From NCBI GenBank assembly GCA_038093975.1, contig JBBPTG010000090.1:1-64000 (forward strand): DNA of 64,000 nt, in the 5' to 3' direction. Positions 10,976 through 22,520 of this stretch are shown here, piece by piece. Source of the DNA: Chalciporus piperatus (lineage: Eukaryota > Basidiomycota > Agaricomycetes > Boletales > Boletaceae). A model generated the notes under the pieces. That model was not told the origin of the DNA and made no database searches. It saw nothing but the letters and a program-made list of their open reading frames with translations. The position numbers and the translations under genes were made by a program. Every line of letters begins with the position of its first letter. Within the stretch, counting starts at the first letter, position 1.

Positions 10976-12255
10976 TGTTGGCGGACGTCTGTGACGGTCT
11001 GTAAGAGCGAAAGATGTGGGGGTTAATGTGACGATGAGCAGGAAGAGAGGCGAACTACTTTGCCTGGATGAAATAGGCTGGAAGCGGTACAGATTAGGCG
11101 GAACCGAGTTAGCAGTGCGCAACGGTGGGTGGACAACGCCCTGTGCACTTGGGAACGATCATGGGGATAGTACGCAAACTATGGTAAGTAGCGGGGACGA
11201 GTCAAGTGCGAACAATACCTTTGTCGAATCTACCACCGGAGCGCCTGAGCCTGATGAGAGTAGGTCGATTATTTATTTACTTTTGTGATTATTTCAGATT
11301 TGCGATAACCCAAATGGGGAATGGTTGCCATATTGACGGAATGACCGGCGCAAGGGAAATCCGCGAGGGAAATAATCAGCCTGCTTTCTCGCGTAGTGCT
11401 CCACTCGTCTCGACGACGTTTGCTTTTCTTTCCTTTGCAAACTCTGGCTGTCTGATTCTGCCGAGCAAGTTCTTCTCCAGCTCTCCAGACGAGATATTGA
11501 TTGATACCCTCTCATCTTCGTGAGTCTCATGTCTCATGCGCAGCCCCCTGTCCTCTAACCAGTTGCCATTAGCAAAGTCTCCGGACAGCTTTGCGCCGCG
11601 CCGACGAGGCTTGTCCCTGTGGTAAAATTTCCAATAACCGTATGCAGAGGTGCGTTGTGTCTCACTCGCTCGCGCCCAGGCCTTCATTTGGACTCATTCC
11701 TTTTTCAAACATCTTCCTCAGCATACTTTGTTTCTCTCTGAATATTTATCCCACATTCTTTATCATCCCCTCGCTCATTTCCAACCCATTCCTTTCACTC
11801 ATCCCCCAACCAGAACCTAGCAGAACCTAGCGCACTCCCTTGTCCAGTTTGGCTCTGCCTTCTGTCAGATTCTGTCAGATCCGATCACGCACATTCGGTT
11901 CATTCCTCCGTTCCATCGCTTTCCGGAACTCTATTTGGTTCACGACGCGGACTAGGTGCCTGTTGTATATTTACCCCTTCCGCCATTTTTTGCAACCCGA
12001 GAGCTGGAAAACCGCCTGCGTTTCGCCTCATATCACAAATTATTCGCGTCAGTAGGAGTATTATGTACGTTTCCTATGTTTCCTCCGTTCCTTGATTTTC
12101 TGACAACTCCCTTCCTCAGGCGATTGTCAGTCAACCGTTTCTAAAGGTTGGGTACTTTGAAAACATCGCTTCGCTTGATCCCCAGCTGTGCGTTCTATCT
12201 TCCAAATGCAAATCCGCTTTCTTTACTCACTTCACTTCTCTTCTCGCAGATCACA
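10976..12255. promoter_or_regulatory. divergent 5' region between TYR1 and the Ser/Pro-rich gene
   Basis: About 1.3 kb separates two divergent start codons. The right half is very pyrimidine-rich on the plus strand, as in many fungal promoters. It also holds two likely leader introns of the right-hand gene: one about 12065-12120 (GTACGTTTCC..CTTCCTCAG) and one about 12187-12249 (GTGCGTTCTA..TCTCGCAG), the latter ending a few bases before the ATG at 12256. No TATA box stands out. Confidence 0.4.
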
Positions 12256-15036
12256 ATGTTTGCCTCACCACGAGACTTGAGGGTGCGCAAGCGCAGTGAA
12301 TCTCGTTCCACCGACGACCATTCATCCGCAAAAGACGTAGTCCGCAAAGGTCTCCCCGTTTCACCCGCCCCACAACGCTATGCCCGTGAACTTAGTTTAT
12401 CTTCACATTCGTTGGCCACAACAAGCTCCCAACACGATGACCACCCCAGCGGGAACGCACGAACGCCGTCCTCCCATACCCACAGCGCTCAAACAACGCC
12501 TATCACTTCTCCATCAACTGGGTACAGTAGCATTTTTCCGGGATCGATATCATCCGCTACCTCAGCCTCAGAGTCGTTGCCAAGTGCGGATGCAAACTAC
12601 TCCGAGTTTGGTTTGTTGAACCCGTGGTCTTCTTCTACGCATTCTCCCATATCAGCCTCATCACCCTCTTCCCATCCAGCATCGCCTCGTTCGCGCTCAA
12701 CCACCGAATCGGACATACACTCTTCGACTCCCCGAGCACTTCGTATACATCCTCCAACTCGTTTCTCCCAAAGACCTTCTACTGCGCCACAACCCCCATC
12801 CGTCCAGACGACAAAGACTGGTGATAGCCCAGCGGAGCATCATAGTCGCTCGCATTCGCGATTTGCCGTAATTAAAAAGATTATTCCCGGGCTTGCTTCG
12901 CCTTCCCGCTTCTCGTTCCAATCGACGGGTACAACGCCTTCTGACAGTGAAACATCCACTCGCTCGCGTACGACAAAGTGGCCCATCACCCCAAAGAAAT
13001 CGGGGCCGCCTGAACTTGACATCTCGGCTCCACTCCCCAGTCCAAGTCTATCAACTCACCCAACGGATGTACACCGTCGCTACGTGAGCGAGACTACCAA
13101 GGTGTATAGCTCAAGGACGGGCACTGGACTACCCACGAGCCAAGAGAGTTTCGACACATTTTCTCCTGAAGCACCAGCTCCATCTCGGGGAAGAGACCAG
13201 AAACATCGCAACGTCCTCCGACGCCGTCCGAGTGCCGCCAAGCTCCAGAAGGAAGGCAAGCCCGAAAGAGGGATGAGCACTCCTTCTCGACCAGAAGGTG
13301 GGGCTGATCTTCGCTTGCGTGCCAAGGACGGATCATCGCGTTCGGAGACGATGCCGGCCACGTTAACGCCAGCTGGTGCCGTCGTCGAAGCGTACAAGCA
13401 ACAAGAGCTTCACCGAGAAGATGCCTCGAGCCTACTCAAAGAGTCAATAGACGAGTCGCTCGTTATGAGCCCCAAAGTGTCGATGGACGATGGTTATGCC
13501 GACGATGACAACTCGCAGCGTTCTCCGACACCTTACTATACAGTGTTCGGGGCCACCTCGGGACGCCGTGTTCCAGCAGGAGGTCCTGATGATCGATGGA
13601 GTCGGTTCGAAGGTCAAATGATGAATAACCCTACATGGATTGGCACGCCAGCGACCCCTCAGCCTGAGACGGGAGGTCGTAGTCTGACGCGCAAGGTCTC
13701 GAGCCGGTGGAATAGGGTCATAGGCGGTGGAGTCACGACTGAGCTCTCTCCGTCCCGAAGAGAGATGGATCATTTGAAGGGGAGACCGAGTTTCCAGGAG
13801 ATGTCAAGTAGGAAGCCGAATGACAGAGATGGGAGAGCGACGGGAAGATCTATGGATGGGATGTCGGAGATGAGGAACAAGGCCTGGACGGCTTCGCTTG
13901 CGGGTCATGCACAATCAGGGTCTGAGAAGGAGGAGCCGAAGGAAGGAGCCGAGGGAGGGGGGCTTTGGAAGTTGATGAAACGGCTCAGCACGGGAGGTCT
14001 ACGGGATCGATTCAACGCTGACAACGTCGTTCCTCCGGTTCCTGCACTCCCAAAGGAGCTGTTGGAGAAGGTGAACCAAGGTGATCGCAACGACCATCAT
14101 GTTGACACTCCCTTGCGATATCCGTCAGCATCTCACCCTCCGCCTAAACATCGACAGTCTTCCTCTTCACACGAGAAGGACCATCAATCTCCGATGCCGA
14201 AGAACATCCCTAACTTCGCGACGGCGTCCTCGTCGCCCAATTCGTCGGACGTTGCGTCCACGCAGTGCTTCCAGATGACCCACTCTGCTCGATCCTCTGT
14301 CGCATCTTACGGCGAACTTGCGGCTCCCCGTGTGCCAGAGATTGCATTGGATCGGCGTATCATCACACCTTTGGAACAACTGCGTTTAGGCGGCGACCAC
14401 GTCGGGGCTGATTCATCCATATCAGTTCCACGGTCACCCCGTCGTTCGACATCTATCCCAGCTGCCCTTCGAACTGCGGATCACGCGAACACCGATGAAC
14501 TTCCCCTGCCATCTCCACGTCGCCAGACCTACACTGGTGATTCGCCCATGGGGTCCCCTTCGAAGCCTGCGTCTGCCAACTCGCACTCGTCGAAGCAAAA
14601 AAGCGAGTCGTACCATGGTAACGCGCGGTCATTCCTGGCTGACGGTAGCATAGCTTTGACACCACCTCCTCCACGACCCCCACGAAACGCGAGACGGTTA
14701 GCTGGGAGCCTTCGATCACCTGCCCACTACAGCACAACGAAACACGCTGATCGTGGTGTCGCTGACGCGTCGCAGATAGACCGGGCGCCGAGCGTTCAGA
14801 GCGACGTGACAGCCAAGATGGATTCCCCCTCGAAAGAACCTGCCCGCTCTCAACTGACGTTCCGTGCACTCAACGCTCCCCGCCGACCGCCGTTGAGCGA
14901 GCGCGAGAAGGCGGACATCTGGGATGTTCTGCTCGCCCGGAGCGACGAAGCGGGAGGGACTATACATCTCGGCGCTGGCGTAGGCGAGCTCATGTCTGAT
15001 AACATGCGGTTCTCGACCTATTCTGAAATCTCCTAA
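12256..15036 (+). CDS. Ser/Pro-rich, largely disordered protein, 926 aa
   Basis: One uninterrupted exon starts MFASPRDLRVRKRSESRS, just after a likely leader-intron acceptor. An in-frame ATG at 12148 lies inside that leader, so I prefer 12256. Most of the chain is Ser, Pro, Thr, Arg and Asp, which predicts disorder and many phosphorylation sites. Small ordered-looking islands are GLWKLMKRLSTGGLRDRF near residue 570 followed by VVPPVPALPKELLEK, a proline motif PPPPRPPRN near 810 that could bind SH3 domains, and a charged end SEREKADIWDVLLARSDEAGG. I recall similar islands in unnamed basidiomycete proteins but know no function. An adaptor role in signalling or polarity is only a guess. It stands out by lacking coding introns in an intron-rich region. 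Confidence 0.75.
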   Translation: MFASPRDLRVRKRSESRSTDDHSSAKDVVRKGLPVSPAPQRYARELSLSSHSLATTSSQHDDHPSGNARTPSSHTHSAQTTPITSPSTGYSSIFPGSISSATSASESLPSADANYSEFGLLNPWSSSTHSPISASSPSSHPASPRSRSTTESDIHSSTPRALRIHPPTRFSQRPSTAPQPPSVQTTKTGDSPAEHHSRSHSRFAVIKKIIPGLASPSRFSFQSTGTTPSDSETSTRSRTTKWPITPKKSGPPELDISAPLPSPSLSTHPTDVHRRYVSETTKVYSSRTGTGLPTSQESFDTFSPEAPAPSRGRDQKHRNVLRRRPSAAKLQKEGKPERGMSTPSRPEGGADLRLRAKDGSSRSETMPATLTPAGAVVEAYKQQELHREDASSLLKESIDESLVMSPKVSMDDGYADDDNSQRSPTPYYTVFGATSGRRVPAGGPDDRWSRFEGQMMNNPTWIGTPATPQPETGGRSLTRKVSSRWNRVIGGGVTTELSPSRREMDHLKGRPSFQEMSSRKPNDRDGRATGRSMDGMSEMRNKAWTASLAGHAQSGSEKEEPKEGAEGGGLWKLMKRLSTGGLRDRFNADNVVPPVPALPKELLEKVNQGDRNDHHVDTPLRYPSASHPPPKHRQSSSSHEKDHQSPMPKNIPNFATASSSPNSSDVASTQCFQMTHSARSSVASYGELAAPRVPEIALDRRIITPLEQLRLGGDHVGADSSISVPRSPRRSTSIPAALRTADHANTDELPLPSPRRQTYTGDSPMGSPSKPASANSHSSKQKSESYHGNARSFLADGSIALTPPPPRPPRNARRLAGSLRSPAHYSTTKHADRGVADASQIDRAPSVQSDVTAKMDSPSKEPARSQLTFRALNAPRRPPLSEREKADIWDVLLARSDEAGGTIHLGAGVGELMSDNMRFSTYSEIS

Positions 15037-15558
15037 TGCCTTTTAATCCCAAACGAAAACTCGACCTCTATTTTCTTGCTGTTGCCTTGTGCGACCCCAT
15101 ACACGAACACCCCTCTGTGGGACGTCGGTCCAATCACCAATCACCCACCCGCCTCTCCAAAGATACCCCCCCAAGCCCAAGGCTCATTTATTTTGTATAT
15201 CTTCACCGATATCCACACTCACCAACGTCCATACTACCTCGTCTCGACGATCCTTTTTCTGTGCATTTTCACGACCTTGATCCCGAAATTCGGTCGGATT
15301 AGACGTAAGTATCGACATCGACATCTACCCAAAAGACGGCATGCTCTATTATCTCCCCACCGCTACGTTACCTAGTCTAATTATGAGGCTAATGATTTCC
15401 TGTCTTTCTTGGAGTATAGTGGAGTAGTCGAAGCGCCTCTGCCTCGTTGCTGTCATATAAATACTGGGACATAATAAAATATTCCAACATACGCTGACTT
15501 GAAGTTTTGACTGCTAGGGATACTTAGCTACTGGGTGACCTGACTAGTAGGCTACTGC

Positions 15559-15583
15559 AAAAAAAAAAAAAAAAAAAAAAAAA
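15559..15583 (+). repeat. poly(A) run of 25
   Basis: Twenty-five consecutive A between the Ser/Pro-rich gene and the next gene, followed by a short direct repeat (cagggaacagggaa). It could be the tail of an old retroposed copy, but no target-site duplication was recognised. It is likely to vary in length. Confidence 0.85.
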
Positions 15584-15757
15584 CAGGGAACAGGGAATCG
15601 CGTAATAATTTCGGCAGTGAGAGCGCGTTGCTTGTTCGTGTTTACGCGTCGCGCCACGTCATGACAGTCGGTGTCACAGGATACTCGCTTAAAGAGAAGG
15701 GCGCGTTCAAGTTTTGGTCGTCGTTGCTCGTTACTACCATCGCACAACCCACACCGC

Positions 15758-17353
15758 ATGTCCTCCGATATCCTAAACCAACTATCTTCTCCGTCTGCAG
15801 CTGCAGCGCTCCTCGTAGCAAGTCTCGGAGCTGTGTTCGCGTTCTCCCAGTTGGGAGCAGCACGGACCGAAGGCGCAGGAGGCCAGGAAGGTGCAAGTAG
15901 TGGCGTGGTCACCGAGTCTGAGTCCAAGGGTGCCAAGGCCAAGACAAGGCGGAGAAAGAAGGGGAAGGAGACTGGGGCTGGAGGTCAGGGGAAAGAGAAG
16001 ACGCAGACTGACCCAAGCGCTGGCACTGGCACTGGCACTGTCGTCGTTCCATTCCCAACGGTCGTACCGGGAGACTTTGAGGTGAAACCTGCCGTTGGTA
16101 CGGATACAGATGTCGCTTCGAGCGTCCCCACTCGTTCTCTCGACTCTCTTCCCGCTAAAGAGGCAAACGCTGCCAAGCGGAAGAAGAAACAGAACAAGGA
16201 CAAGGCGAAGCAGGAGGTCGGTAAGGACGAGGGCAAGAAGCCTACCAAGGGGGCTTCTCCAGACGCCTCGCGTGGACCTCGCTCGGGAGATACCACAGAC
16301 GCATCTGTTTCCGCGTTTACGCCAGCTTCGTCGTCTCTTGGACAGGGAGGCGGCAACGTCCGTGCGAGCGTGAGCCTCGCGCCGGCGTCTCCATTGTCGA
16401 ATTCCCGTGGGCTACACCCGTCCCCGTCTTTCGACACCGACAGTTCGTGGACCCACGTCCAACCTCATCGCGGAAAGCTGGCCAAGTCTGCAGACCCAAC
16501 CGCGCCCCAGACCCTTGCCATCTCGACAGACGTGACGAGCAGCGATGTAGCCTCCACGGCGAGCGACTCTCCAGTGACAAGCATGCACGGAGCACGTGGA
16601 CAAGGCGACCAGCGCACCCTCGCCGAGAAACTAGTGCCGAAGCCGAGAAAGACAGCCGTAGACGAGTAAGTCCCCTCCCCTCCCCTCTACTTCCATTTCT
16701 ATTTTGCCATCGTGCCCTCGGTCAGGTGCTTCTTGCGTTCATTTATTTTCTTTTTTCATTCTCGCTCTACTTGCACCCGATTCCCGATGCTGACCTGATT
16801 TTTATTTAATTTTCTGCTAGTATGCTCGAACAGCCTGATGTTCCAACTCTTGCGAGAGTGATGCGGGTTCAGCCTCGGGCCGATGAAAAACCCGTTCCAG
16901 GGTTCTCCTGGGAGGATTATGGAGACGTCGTCGAGGACGGTGCGCACGTTAATGATGCCGATGAAGAAGACGAAGGGGAATGGGGTGTCGTCATGGGTAG
17001 AAACCGTCACGGTAATTATATTTTGCCTCGCACCGTCTCTTCGTTCCACGTGCTCACACGACAAAATTCTAGCAAATTCACGGACGTCGACGTCGACGTC
17101 AACGCCAGTGCCACCTGCTGCGTCCTCTCCTGAAACCATGACCAAGAAGCAGAGGCAAAATGCGAAGAAGAGGGAACTTGCAAAGGCTGTCAAGTTGGAG
17201 ACAGAGTCAGCTAGACAGGATGGACTTGCCAGGCACAAACGTGAATTAGAGAGACAGCGGATCATGGAACAGTCCCGACAAGGTGGGGGGAAACGTCCTA
17301 GCGGTGGTATGCAAGCTACTGTCGACGACCATGGTAAATTGGTATGGGAGTAA
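15758..17353 (+). CDS. 459-aa protein with one N-terminal membrane segment and a basic C-terminus
   Basis: Three exons: 15758-16665, 16821-17011 and 17073-17353. The introns are phase 2 and phase 1 and the total is exactly 460 codons. Near the N-terminus AAAALLVASLGAVFAFSQLG (residues about 13-32) is a single hydrophobic segment, probably a membrane anchor. The middle is Lys-rich and low complexity (KRKKKQNKDK), then comes an acidic stretch with GFSWEDYGDVVEDG and EWGVVMGR. The end is strongly basic and helical (TKKQRQNAKKRELAKAVK, then RHKRELERQR). The acidic patch followed by a GWxVV-like motif and a basic helix occurs in unnamed fungal proteins, possibly ribosome- or ER-associated; that link is a guess. 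The start at 15758 avoids an Arg-rich extension from 15671. Confidence 0.7.
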
Positions 17354-17942
17354 GGGTCAAATTTTCATGCTAGACGGATGGACCAATGGGACGATAGTAA
17401 ATTATATTTACTGCTCAAGGAGGGCTCGATGGATACAGTAGCGAGAGCATTAAGAATCTCTGGTAATGGAATGTCGAATGTCGTAAACGTCGTCTCAAAA
17501 AAAAACACTATTCGTGAGCGGATCAGACGCGAACTTAGGGTGGGTATGAAGAAGAAAAAGGTAAAGAATCATGTCCGTGCAAAGTGAACCGAGAGCAGAG
17601 ATTTCTAGGAATGCGGCCCATCGCGTGTTGTGGAATGTGACCCGGCACCATCGACCAGTCGAAACTGAGCCTTGGATAGGATCGATCGCATCCCCTGCTT
17701 GAATGACTTGGCAGAACTTGTTAGCCGTTAGCGATCTGTGGAAGGACCTTGCCTTCCATCCCTGCCATCCCTCATGTCCCGAGTAAGTCCCGGGTGACCC
17801 ATTCCCGAATCTCTGTATCGCCCACGAGGCGAGGGTCCGGGTAAATGGAGTGCCATGGGAGGAACGGACGGGCCTTCCATGGCAACATTCGAACCACTTG
17901 TCGACGGATGTGAGTGTTCTATCGTCGTTGTTGAATGGCGCA
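17354..17942. other. intergenic between converging genes
   Basis: No gene supported. A minus-strand open frame at 17967-17728 (residues like GPSPRGRYRD) has composition similar to the tail of the adjacent Zn2Cys6 factor and might be an alternative last exon of it, but no clear splice pair joins them. Confidence 0.35.
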
Positions 17943-19284
17943 TTACTGCGCCGCCGGGCCTTTCCAACCTCCTGGAGTTGGGCGCAGACGCCCGCCCGGC
18001 AAGCTGAGCGTCTGCGCGTGGCAGTTTTTTGACTGCCCTTCGGTGTTGTATGGAGATGTGATAGAGGCCAGGGAGAGTGGTGATTGTCTCACCGTCGTCG
18101 GGGACTTGCCATCAGATGGGCGTCTGACGTGACTTGGCCCACCACTTCCTGGAGGGGTGTGTGTGGATGAAGAGGCTTGTATAGCCCCTGATGTAACCAT
18201 GTGAGGGGAGTTTGAAGGGTATTGTGGAGGTTTAGGTACATGCTCAGCTTGGTAGGAAGATGATGCCGGCACGGTGGGTGGATAGAGTACTTGGCCTGTC
18301 GATGTATGATTGGCGTGGTATGAAATGGTTTCAGACGGTGGAGCGCCTGACATATCGGGAGACATTGAGTACAGAGGCACGTTGACACCTGGTGGGGCGG
18401 AGAAAATGCGCGAGACCATGGTTTCTAGGTGATCTAACCTAGCCTTGAGTTCGTCATATTCAGCCCTACTGCGGGCCTTCAGTTCGTCATATTCTGCACG
18501 AGTAACGTATTTGTCCCTGGGACCTGGCGGTGAGTGACACCGACGAAGCGAATACCAAAAACACAACATACACGGGCTCTAATGTGCGCCACTGGCATTT
18601 TGACTGTTCACCGCGTCGTGTACAGGGGCCACACGGTTGCGCCCTGAAATAATGTTATCAGCGCTTGTCCGAGAGGGGACGAAGACAAACACCGAACCTG
18701 TCACATTTGATTTTCCGCCTTTTACATTCTGTAACGCCGCACGCCGGAGAGGTGTGCGAGTGCGAGTCAGCGAAAGAGTGAATGACCGTCGAAAATCGAG
18801 AGCGTTCGAGCGTTGCACAAGCGTGAACAGATTCGCGTCAGGAGTGGGATCAGCGAGAAGAAGGAGCTTCGAAAGACGTACCATTACAACTCAAGGCTTG
18901 ACGTCGCCGTTTCTTTTTGGCAGGTCCAGGCTGCTCAGCTTCCTCTGGGTCTGAATCGAGGGCCTCGCTTCGGGGATACATGCCACTTTGAGATGGCATT
19001 GACTGGCCGGGATGGGGATCTGTCGATCCTGAAGGGCCAGCGTAGGCACCCGAGGGTGCGTAAGTATACGATGGGGATTCTTGAACGGGCATGTGGGGTT
19101 GTGTTGCCCCAGAAGGGGGCAGATAGGGGTGAAGTTGTCGTATGGAGGGAAGGGAAGGTTGGTAGGTGGATGCAGATGGCACGATGGGTCGTGCTTGTGA
19201 GTCTGGTGCAGAGGAAGACATCCTTGGAGGTGGATCTCTCGGATGTTTGCGCCCTGGAAGGGGCAGGTGCCTATCCGGGTCCAT
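17943..19284 (-). CDS. Zn(II)2Cys6 transcription factor with coiled coil, 359 aa
   Basis: Four exons: 19284-18882, 18728-18698 (31 nt), 18643-18572 and 18516-17943, totalling exactly 360 codons. The zinc cluster is split across three exons: SCNECKRRKIKCDR then AQPCGPCTRRGEQSKC. The six cysteines are residues 133, 136, 143, 149, 152 and 161 (C-x2-C-x6-C-x5-C-x2-C-x8-C), preceded by a basic patch KKKRRR. After the cluster comes a linker and a short coiled coil, RAEYDELKARS repeated once and then LDHLETMVSRIF, which should give dimers. The N-terminal 120 residues and the tail are Ser/Pro/Tyr-rich and likely disordered activation regions. No fungal-specific middle homology region is visible, so it belongs to the short class. 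Targets are unknown. The exact C-terminus is less certain than the rest. Confidence 0.85.
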
Positions 19285-22200
19285 GAAGACAGAAAGGGAG
19301 AGTCAGCACAACGGGTGGAGAGGTGGGGATAAAAACGGCCGAGTGGAGGCCACAAACCCGAGCTGAGGCAAGCGTGATTTAAGTTGTCTCGGAGAGATAG
19401 GCGGGGCGATGTGGCTATCCGGGTATATAAGAGATGGCCCAAAGTGGGTCAAGTTCACGAGGAAGAGTTATAAAACCCGGATGACTGCAAGAGCCGTTCG
19501 GGCTTGGGAGAGGCCAGCCGGTGAAATGAGAGGTGACGTTGACGAGCCGTCCCTAGTGATCGACTTGATGTTGGCAGTTATGATCCACATTGAATATTCT
19601 GGTTCGAACAAAAACTTTACCTGGCCGCAACTTGTCTCCGCAAGGCAAAATCCTGGTCGATGGGGTGGACGTATATTTTTTCTTGTTTCGGGTTGGATGT
19701 ATGGGTGGATGTGCAAATGGTACAGGCACAACGAATTTCAGTTCCGTAAAGGGTGGATTTGGCTTTTGCATCTTTTGATCTTCGGTTGTAAGATGAGTCC
19801 GTCTATCTCCGGAAGAATACCTGACAATGCTGACATCCCTTCGCCTTGACTAGCTTTCCCTAACTTTCTCTCTTAGCGCTCCCTTGGTGTGTGCCAGTGG
19901 GTGCAGTAGAAGTTGATCCACTCCCGTAACTCATCACTCCCTGCCAGAACTGCCTCTTTCGGGTCTCCTCGAGTTCTGTGCCACCCAGCAGCAATGTCGA
20001 CCTGCTCGTCGAACAATTTTTTTTCCACTAACCCGTCCAGAATGATCCATGTATTCATATCCGTAGACCCGCGATGACCGGATGGATGGTGCGGTGCTCC
20101 GTTTACATCCCGGATCATGGCACCTGTTAACTTTTACTTCATCTACTAAGTGATATACAGGTAATTCCCATGTTTGTCCGGCACTCGCGTTGGTGCCATC
20201 TTCGTCGCTTCCATGCCTGCCCCTGCCTTGTGGTCCACGTCCGTTTCGTCCATTTACACTACCCTTTCAGCACATGCCACGTCGCCCAACTTATCAGTAC
20301 GTGCGTACAACATGAGGTGAACACATCTTTGATCATCATCTTCCTCCTTGGATCATCATTGCCATATCCGACCTCGCGCCAATTGCCGTCCATTCAATCG
20401 TTTATTTAGTAACCCACAGGCACCTCCAAAAGGCGCTGCGATAATATCCGACCAAGGTTCGTGGCTTGTTTCCACAGTTCCACTTGCCAATTTCTGACAA
20501 GCTCTTTCATCATGTGTTACCATCCTACCCGTTTCATCGATACCGCCACTTTTAGTCTCCAAATTGGCTTCCTCGGGCGTTGGTTATTCTTACACAGATC
20601 CTGAACCTTGACACACGATTACATCGAACCGGCAATCTGCCTCACTTCCCCAGTGGTCCCATCTTCGGTCATACATTACGTGCTCGTTCCCTGTATTCGC
20701 TCTCCCCTTGTGTCAAAACATACCGTACCACTCTCTCAAGCAATGCGATTCCCGTCGATAATACCGTGGCAACGAGGCAATTGGCTTGTCTCACTCAAGT
20801 CCTGATGTCGGTCATGGACCTACTAACACGATTATTTTATTATCCTCTCCTAGTTGTCGCTTCTCCGCAAAAGCCTATCAAGGTTAGACGAAGCAAAAAT
20901 CAGAGACCGCTAACTCCTGGATTTCCTGATACCGTAATCTCCGATTTTGAATCGAAAAATAAAGATCAAACGTATAAGTAACGATCGTGTCGTTGTCTGC
21001 TGTACTGACATGTTGCTGTATCGCCGTATTCCCCAGATTATGTGTAAAACGCGCTCACATCCGGAGAACAACAGGTAAGGCCCTGATTCTGCTCGCCTTT
21101 CGCACACAGCTTCGCTTAGGTTTTCGCGCAGGATTTCCCGACTGGTCAGCTGTGAGTAAGTGCAGCACAAAGTTTCGATAAAGTGACCATGTTTACCGAA
21201 CCTTCCTAGGTGGTCGTTCCAATTCATTGACGACCCTGTATGAGATGAAACTTCCAAGCTCCCCCAACGCCTCGATGGAGATACAATGTCACTTGCTATT
21301 GTGTGGGTAGACGACGTTCGTCGCATGTTGCCAATGCCCCTGAGCGGTATTACCTGGAAATCCTCATTTCGGTATGTCTGTACTTTTATGCATGAAAACT
21401 CTATTGTACACCTGGTACATAGCATGCATGCATTTCCGGCGTGCATCACTACATACGCTGTGCGTCTGATTGAGTTCTTATCTGCTGACAAGTTTCCGCA
21501 GTCTCCCCGAACGTCGACGCATCTCACAAAACAACGTTTGATATAACTGAAACCTATCCGATTCAAGCGGGTGGAGCGGCATTAAACGCTGTTGCGGCGC
21601 CCCGTCTGCCGCGAACAGGTTGTCGAGCCGGACACAACACTCCGATGTTATTACGAAGACTGTTCACCTCGCTGTGGTCAAGCGACGGTCCACAACCTCA
21701 CCCGCAGCTGCATGGCAAACTTTAATTGCTTCCACGGGCCGGGCGTGTCACAAAGTTCAAGTCCGTCCATCATCACGTCATTTCATATACCACCGAATGA
21801 AGGACGCACAGCTACTCAATTAAACTTGAGAATCGGTCAGCTGAAATGTATTGCATAAAGAGGGTCATCGGTCCAAAAAGTGCGTTCTTTAAGCGCATTG
21901 ACTGAGTTGAATATGATGTTCACGTTCGATCGCATTGTTGAATGGATGCTAGCTCCTTGGTCTTCTCCCGAGTCGCGGGTAGGATCATCATGCATCATGA
22001 TCTACGAACGGGTCTACGCCCGTCGCCTACTCAGCAATCGTGATCACACGTCGAGAAAAAAGATCGGAATAGTAAAATTAATTCCTCTACGCCGGCTTTA
22101 GTACCGCCGATTGAATATTGTCATCCTGTGGAGCATCTATGAAAGGTATGAGTCTCTTCCATACAACAATTGTGCTACAGGATGCCGAACAGCTAAATGA

Positions 22201-22520
22201 GCCACTTCATCCCGAGGTGACCCATTCTGCGATTACCCGGTAGGCCTCGCTGCGTTCCGGCTCATGGAACTCAAAGGGTAGACATGAATTCCATCCGATG
22301 CTTCGTAATAAGTCACTTGGCCAACGCCATACCCCTCACCCACGTCCGCTGTCACATCCGCTTTCTTAGCGTCCTTATCTGATCCACGAGGATTTCAGCA
22401 CCTCCAACGTTGATGAAAGTCCTTCGGGAAATTTGCAAATCGAGCATTGCTGCATAAGTGCGCAGCCGGAGATATAGCGATTAGTGGCCGCAGCATCTCT
22501 TCCCAGTCTCCCCAGGAAGG
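19285..22520. other. 3.2 kb without a recognised gene
   Basis: A TATATA motif lies at 19424-19429, about 140 bases before the Zn2Cys6 factor start. Two minus-strand stretches look protein-like: 20118-19873 (LREWINFYCTHWH) and about 20575-20380 (HEPWSDIIAAPFGGA). Neither has a start, splice chain or family I can name, so both may be relics. No long terminal repeat or transposase was seen. Confidence 0.4.

Noticed and set aside
17378..17587. Plus-strand 69-codon frame just after the 459-aa gene
   Set aside because: It lies in the expected 3' untranslated region; its composition is Lys-rich and uninformative.
20910..21566. Minus-strand 218-codon open frame
   Set aside because: Cys/Arg/Ser composition looks random, with no domain and no splice context.
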